Part shown: positions 60,956 through 64,000 of the stretch, in pieces
How the letters are laid out: the number at the start of each line of letters is the position of its first letter
How positions within the stretch are numbered: the first letter of the stretch is position 1
Assembly (NCBI RefSeq): GCF_000379605.1
Contig: NZ_KB902578.1
Location: 470,291-534,290 of the forward strand
Direction: 5' to 3'
DNA from: Rhizobium giardinii bv. giardinii H152
GTDB taxonomy: Bacteria > Pseudomonadota > Alphaproteobacteria > Rhizobiales > Rhizobiaceae
Length of the DNA stretch: 64,000 nucleotides
Made by a program: the position numbers and the translations under genes
The notes under the pieces: model-generated
Seen by the model: the letters and a program-made list of their open reading frames with translations, nothing else
Database searches by the model: none
Told to the model about the DNA's origin: nothing

Positions 60956-61345
60956 TCAGGGATAGAGATAGTGCGCCTCCCATTCATCATGGGGAACAAG
61001 GTCGCCGATCGTATAGTTGAACGACAGCACCTCAATATGGTCAGGCCCGGTGCTGCAATTGTATTTCAGTTTGTACCATTCCCCCTTGCTGCGAAACACG
61101 GCACCCGGCGCCTGCAGTTTGTTGTTCTCGAGGATCGGTTCTGCGAACGTGTAAGCGATCACCTTGTCCGGCTTGAACGATGTCTTGTCGGCGTTGATTT
61201 CCCACATCGCTTCGGTGTCGCATCGCTGTTCCAGACGGGTCTGCGGATCGAGTTCCTTGAACTGCCTGACCAGTGACCGGTCCATGGCTGCTGCCGGCGT
61301 CGCCATGGCAGCGGTAAGCAAGCCCAAGCAAACAAGCCTGTTCAT
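60956..61345 (-). CDS. Exported DUF930-like protein
   Basis: 129 residues with a signal peptide (MNRLVCLGLLTAAMATPAAA) and the DUF930-like LDPQTRLEQRCDTEAMWEI at residues ~33-51. Two cysteines remain after cleavage and may form a disulphide. DUF930 proteins are rhizobial and uncharacterised. AAGGAG ten bases upstream supports ATG 61345. It is convergent with the 31-residue peptide gene. Confidence 0.8.
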   Translation of the reverse strand: MNRLVCLGLLTAAMATPAAAMDRSLVRQFKELDPQTRLEQRCDTEAMWEINADKTSFKPDKVIAYTFAEPILENNKLQAPGAVFRSKGEWYKLKYNCSTGPDHIEVLSFNYTIGDLVPHDEWEAHYLYP

Positions 61346-61471
61346 CGCGCGGATACTCCTTCGACAAGACAGAAAAGGGAACCCGCAAAACACGCGTCGG
61401 GGAAGCGCAGGCGGAAACTGACGTTAACTTGAAGGAAACATTTGTGTTCATTCAAAGGCAGGAGCGACGCG

Positions 61472-61933
61472 TTAGAGATCCGAAACGTCGATCCACTCCG
61501 CCGAGGAGAGGGCTGCCATACGGTGGGGATTGATTTTGACGGCCGCGTGGGGCGCACCGGCAGCCGGCACGACTTCATCGAACGCCTTCAGCGAGATGTC
61601 GCAATAGACCTTGTGCGGTTTCACCAGGCCAAAGGGGCAGACGCCACCGACGGGATGACCGGTTTCTTCCTCGACCTCGTCAAAGCCGAGCATGCGGGCC
61701 TTTGTAGCGAAGAGGGCCTTGTACTTCTTGTTGTCGAGGCGGGCATCGCCGCGCGTCACGATCAGGATAACCTCGTCGGCGACCCGAAGCGCCAGTGTCT
61801 TGGCGATCTGCGCGGGCTCGACGCCATGCCCCTCGGCAGCCAGAGCGACCGTGGCCGTGCTCTGCGGGAGCTCGATGACGGCGATGTCGGGGGCTTTTTC
61901 GGCGAAGAATGACTTGACGGAGGAAAGGCTCAT
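61472..61933 (-). CDS. YbaK/EbsC-family aminoacyl-tRNA deacylase
   Basis: 153 residues with the YbaK/ProX fold: AQIAKTLALRVADEVILIVTR, a GDARLDNKKYK lysine region, and the conserved GHPVGGVCPFGL. These enzymes clear mischarged aminoacyl-tRNAs such as Ala- or Cys-tRNA(Pro). It has no neighbours of related function. No clear ribosome site precedes ATG 61933. Confidence 0.9.
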   Translation of the reverse strand: MSLSSVKSFFAEKAPDIAVIELPQSTATVALAAEGHGVEPAQIAKTLALRVADEVILIVTRGDARLDNKKYKALFATKARMLGFDEVEEETGHPVGGVCPFGLVKPHKVYCDISLKAFDEVVPAAGAPHAAVKINPHRMAALSSAEWIDVSDL

Positions 61934-62047
61934 GGTGCTGCAACAGGTCTGCTGGGATCAAAGCCGCGCGGCCGATCCGGATATCTGGAGGAGTGACGGC
62001 AAATGCTCCGGGCGCTCAACCGTCACGTGAGCTGTCCGGCGATACTT

Positions 62048-62236
62048 TCAGTCGTCGTTCGATGCGTCAAGATTTTCCGGACGAATGCCTTCCTGATCGT
62101 GCGGCAGGTAGCCGTGGCTGGTGAACCAGTTGACCAGGATGGCGGCGATGGCCTGGTTGCGGGTATCCATTCCCGGATGATCGGAAATGAAGGATTGAAG
62201 TGCTTGTTCGATCCGGGGATCATAGAGGTCGGACAT
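62048..62236 (-). CDS. Small hypothetical protein, 62 aa
   Basis: A soluble 62-residue protein, MSDLYDPRIEQALQSFISDH followed by DTRNQAIAAILVNWFTSHGY and an acidic tail. Helical and compact; function unknown. GGGAG six bases before ATG 62236 is a good site and decides it over a longer frame. It follows the GlsB gene by 62 bases in the same direction. Confidence 0.65.
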   Translation of the reverse strand: MSDLYDPRIEQALQSFISDHPGMDTRNQAIAAILVNWFTSHGYLPHDQEGIRPENLDASNDD

Positions 62237-62298
62237 GGTAACTCCCGAGAAAAGCAGGAACAGCCCGTGGTTGCGCGGACTGTTCCCATGGGTCTGCG

Positions 62299-62553
62299 TC
62301 AGGCGCGTTTGACGATCCTGATCAGCGCGAGCAGGATGACTGCGCCGAGAGTGGCATGAATGATCGCCCAAAGGACGCCGCCACCGACGCCGAAGCCGAG
62401 CCGCGGAAACAATGCTCCGGCAATGAACGCGCCGACGACGCCAACAACGATGTTGCCAAGCAGGCCGAAGCCGAAACCTGAGACGATCAAACCTGCAAGC
62501 CAGCCGGCAATGGCGCCGACGATCAGAAAAACGACAATACTTTCGATACCCAT
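62299..62553 (-). CDS. GlsB/YeaQ/YmgE-family stress membrane protein
   Basis: 84 residues with three glycine-rich TM segments and the family pattern GAIAGWLAGLIVSGFGFGLLGN then VGVVGAFIAGALFPRLG. Members are membrane proteins induced by general stress. AAGGAA about seven bases upstream sets the start at 62553. Confidence 0.92.
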   Translation of the reverse strand: MGIESIVVFLIVGAIAGWLAGLIVSGFGFGLLGNIVVGVVGAFIAGALFPRLGFGVGGGVLWAIIHATLGAVILLALIRIVKRA

Positions 62554-62717
62554 GGATGGTTCCTTTTACGTTGTATCCGCAAATGCAAGATAGAGCGAAA
62601 AGACAACCGCGTCAGAGGGGAAATCGCATCTTCGAAGTTTTTTTGCTTTCAATGGCTTGCCACCACGCACAGCGGCCAAATTTCCGCTCTGCGGGCCGAT
62701 CCGTTTGCCCCCAATGG

Positions 62718-62747
62718 GCAACGGCCCGGCTCTCGCCGGGCCGTTGC
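62718..62747 (-). terminator. Likely terminator of rhaI
   Basis: GCAACGGCCCGGC and GCCGGGCCGTTGC form a perfect 13-pair stem with a four-base loop, 17 bases after the rhaI stop. There is no T run on the minus strand, so it may act as a stability hairpin or rho-assisted stop. Confidence 0.6.
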
Positions 62748-62763
62748 GCGAATCAGTCGCGAC

Positions 62764-64000
62764 TCAGACGATGCCGCCGCCGCCGCTCTTCGAAGCCGGG
62801 CGCTCGCTCGAGACCTTGGCGCGGTAGCCGCTTGCCCGATAGGCCGCAACCGGTGCTATCGCGCCGCCGGCCTCGAACCGGGCCATGGCGAGGATGGGTT
62901 CGACATGGGTGCGGAAGGCCGACTTCAGGGTTTCCGTCGCCATCAGTGCATCATTGCTATCCTGGTAGCCCTCAAGCGCCTTGCGGTCGACGAGCAGCGC
63001 CTGGGCGTAGGCGCGGCTGACTTCCATCGCCGAGTTCATCAGGCTTTCGATCGGGTCGGTAACATTGTGGCTCTGGTCAAGCATGTGGGCCGGTGAAAAA
63101 CCTTCGGCGATGCGCGTTTCCGCATCCACCAGTTCATTGAAGACGAGGAACAGGCGGTAGGGATCGATCGAACCCGTATCGAGATCGTCGTCCCCATACT
63201 TCGAATCGTTGAAGTGGAAGCCGCCGAGTTTCTTGAACTGGATGAGCCGGGCGACGATCATCTCGATGTTGACGTTCGGCGCATGGTGGCCGAGATCGAC
63301 GAGGCAATAGGCCTTGGGACCGAGTTCCTGGGCGATCAGATAATTGGTGCCCCAGTCCTGCACGACGGTCGAGTAGAAGGCCGGCTCGAACATCTTGTGT
63401 TCGGTGAAGATGCGCCAGTCATCCGGCAGGCCCCTGTAGATCGCTTTCATCGACTCGAGGTAACGCTCGAAACTGCGGGTGAAATTGCTCTGGCCGGGGA
63501 AGTTCGAGCCGTCGCCGACCCAGACGGTCAGCGCCTTGGAGCCGAGCACCTTGCCGATCTCGATGCATTCGAGATTGTGATCGACCGCCTGCCGGCGGGT
63601 GGCGGCATCGGCATGCGACAGCGAGCCGAACTTATAGGAATGGGCCTGGTCCGGTGCGTCGGAGAAGGTGTTGGAGTTCATCGCGTCGAAACCGAGGCTC
63701 AGCGCGCTGCCCTTTTCCTTCAGTTCGCTGAGGTCGTCGACCTTGTCCCACGGAATGTGCAAGGAAACGGTCGGCGTCGCTCTCGTCAGTTGCTGGATGA
63801 CCGAGCAATCCTCGATCTTGTCGAAGATGTTGCGTGGCTCGCCGGTGCCGGGAAAGCGGGCAAAGCGCGTGCCGCCGGTGCCGACGCCCCAGGAAGGGAC
63901 GGCAACTCCGTAAGTGGATACTTTCTCTTTGATCGCGCCGATGTCGATGCCGCGGCGCGACAGTTGCGCGCCGAGATAATCGTAATCGGCTTTCAGATCG
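62764..64000 (-). CDS. rhaI: L-rhamnose isomerase (catabolic type), 5' end beyond the window
   Basis: About 412 codons are in view and the reading frame stays open to the right edge, so only the first residues are missing from a protein of about 430. Key stretches are GVGTGGTRFARFPGTGEPRN near the visible start, WVGDGSNFPGQSNF, FTEHKMFEPAFYSTVVQDWG, and the metal residues in DLGHHAPNVNIE and GGFHFNDSKYGDDDLD. It interconverts L-rhamnose and L-rhamnulose, the first step of rhamnose use. The C-terminus ends in a glycine-rich tail (SKSGGGGIV). Confidence 0.95.
   Translation of the reverse strand, partial: DLKADYDYLGAQLSRRGIDIGAIKEKVSTYGVAVPSWGVGTGGTRFARFPGTGEPRNIFDKIEDCSVIQQLTRATPTVSLHIPWDKVDDLSELKEKGSALSLGFDAMNSNTFSDAPDQAHSYKFGSLSHADAATRRQAVDHNLECIEIGKVLGSKALTVWVGDGSNFPGQSNFTRSFERYLESMKAIYRGLPDDWRIFTEHKMFEPAFYSTVVQDWGTNYLIAQELGPKAYCLVDLGHHAPNVNIEMIVARLIQFKKLGGFHFNDSKYGDDDLDTGSIDPYRLFLVFNELVDAETRIAEGFSPAHMLDQSHNVTDPIESLMNSAMEVSRAYAQALLVDRKALEGYQDSNDALMATETLKSAFRTHVEPILAMARFEAGGAIAPVAAYRASGYRAKVSSERPASKSGGGGIV

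Noticed and set aside
1-64000. CRISPR arrays, insertion sequences and prophage genes
   Set aside because: No regularly spaced repeats, transposase, integrase or phage structural genes were seen on either strand.

Overview
The window looks like a chromosomal segment of a member of the Rhizobiaceae (Rhizobium/Agrobacterium/Ensifer group). The DNA is GC-rich. It carries an rkpAGHIJ capsule-lipid operon, a type II glutamine synthetase divergent from a 63-codon gstI-type gene, a cyanide-insensitive-type quinol oxidase, and a hisD-UPF0262-infA-maf-yacG housekeeping block, with a 110-bp palindromic element of the rhizobial intergenic mosaic (RIME) type. No CRISPR array, transposase or prophage gene was seen.

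Layout. 1-8.2 kb: the start of a chorismate mutase, then two facing gene sets for a surface glycan: glycosyltransferase, Fe(II)/2-oxoglutarate dioxygenase, zinc-finger methyltransferase and WbqC on plus; acetyltransferase, CmcI-like protein, DegT aminotransferase and a second, homologous glycosyltransferase-like protein on minus. 8.3-10.9 kb: cydA, cydB and a 37-residue cyd-type small subunit. 11.3-11.9 kb: a transglutaminase-like protein that has lost its catalytic cysteine. 12-21 kb: a basic-amino-acid locus with an ABC importer and M20 hydrolase on minus, and a DDAH-like enzyme, TetR regulator, AruH-like aminotransferase and AruI-like decarboxylase on plus. 21.7-24.3 kb: secDF. 25-26.8 kb: Rrf2 regulator and arabinose-5-phosphate isomerase. 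26.9-41.1 kb: a KpsC-like protein converging on the rkpAGHIJ operon. 42.2-49 kb: a SpoIIE-type partner-switching operon with a STAS-methyltransferase fusion and an upstream GGDEF-EAL gene. 49.4-55.8 kb: tRNA-Thr, murA, hisD, UPF0262, LMW phosphatase, infA, maf, yacG and tRNA-Phe. 55.9-58.5 kb: very small membrane proteins and an adenylate cyclase. 58.7-60.5 kb: glnII and gstI. 60.8-64 kb: small stress or envelope proteins, YbaK, and the 3' part of rhaI.

How the genes work together. The rkp set plus KpsF and the KpsC/KpsS-like proteins should make and decorate the lipid on which a K-antigen-type capsule is built. The order polyketide synthase, alpha-oxoamine synthase, 3-ketosphinganine-reductase-like SDR suggests a sphingoid-like amino-alcohol lipid. 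The 12-21 kb locus is best read as uptake and breakdown of arginine and possibly N-methylated arginine. glnII has a clear sigma-54 promoter and its divergent neighbour is the likely translational inhibitor gstI.

The least explained system is the five-gene operon at 42.2-47.2 kb: a membrane-sensor PP2C phosphatase, one intact and one degenerate HATPase-like protein, a free STAS protein, and a STAS domain fused to a SAM methyltransferase. It reads as a partner switch whose output may be a methyltransferase rather than a sigma factor.
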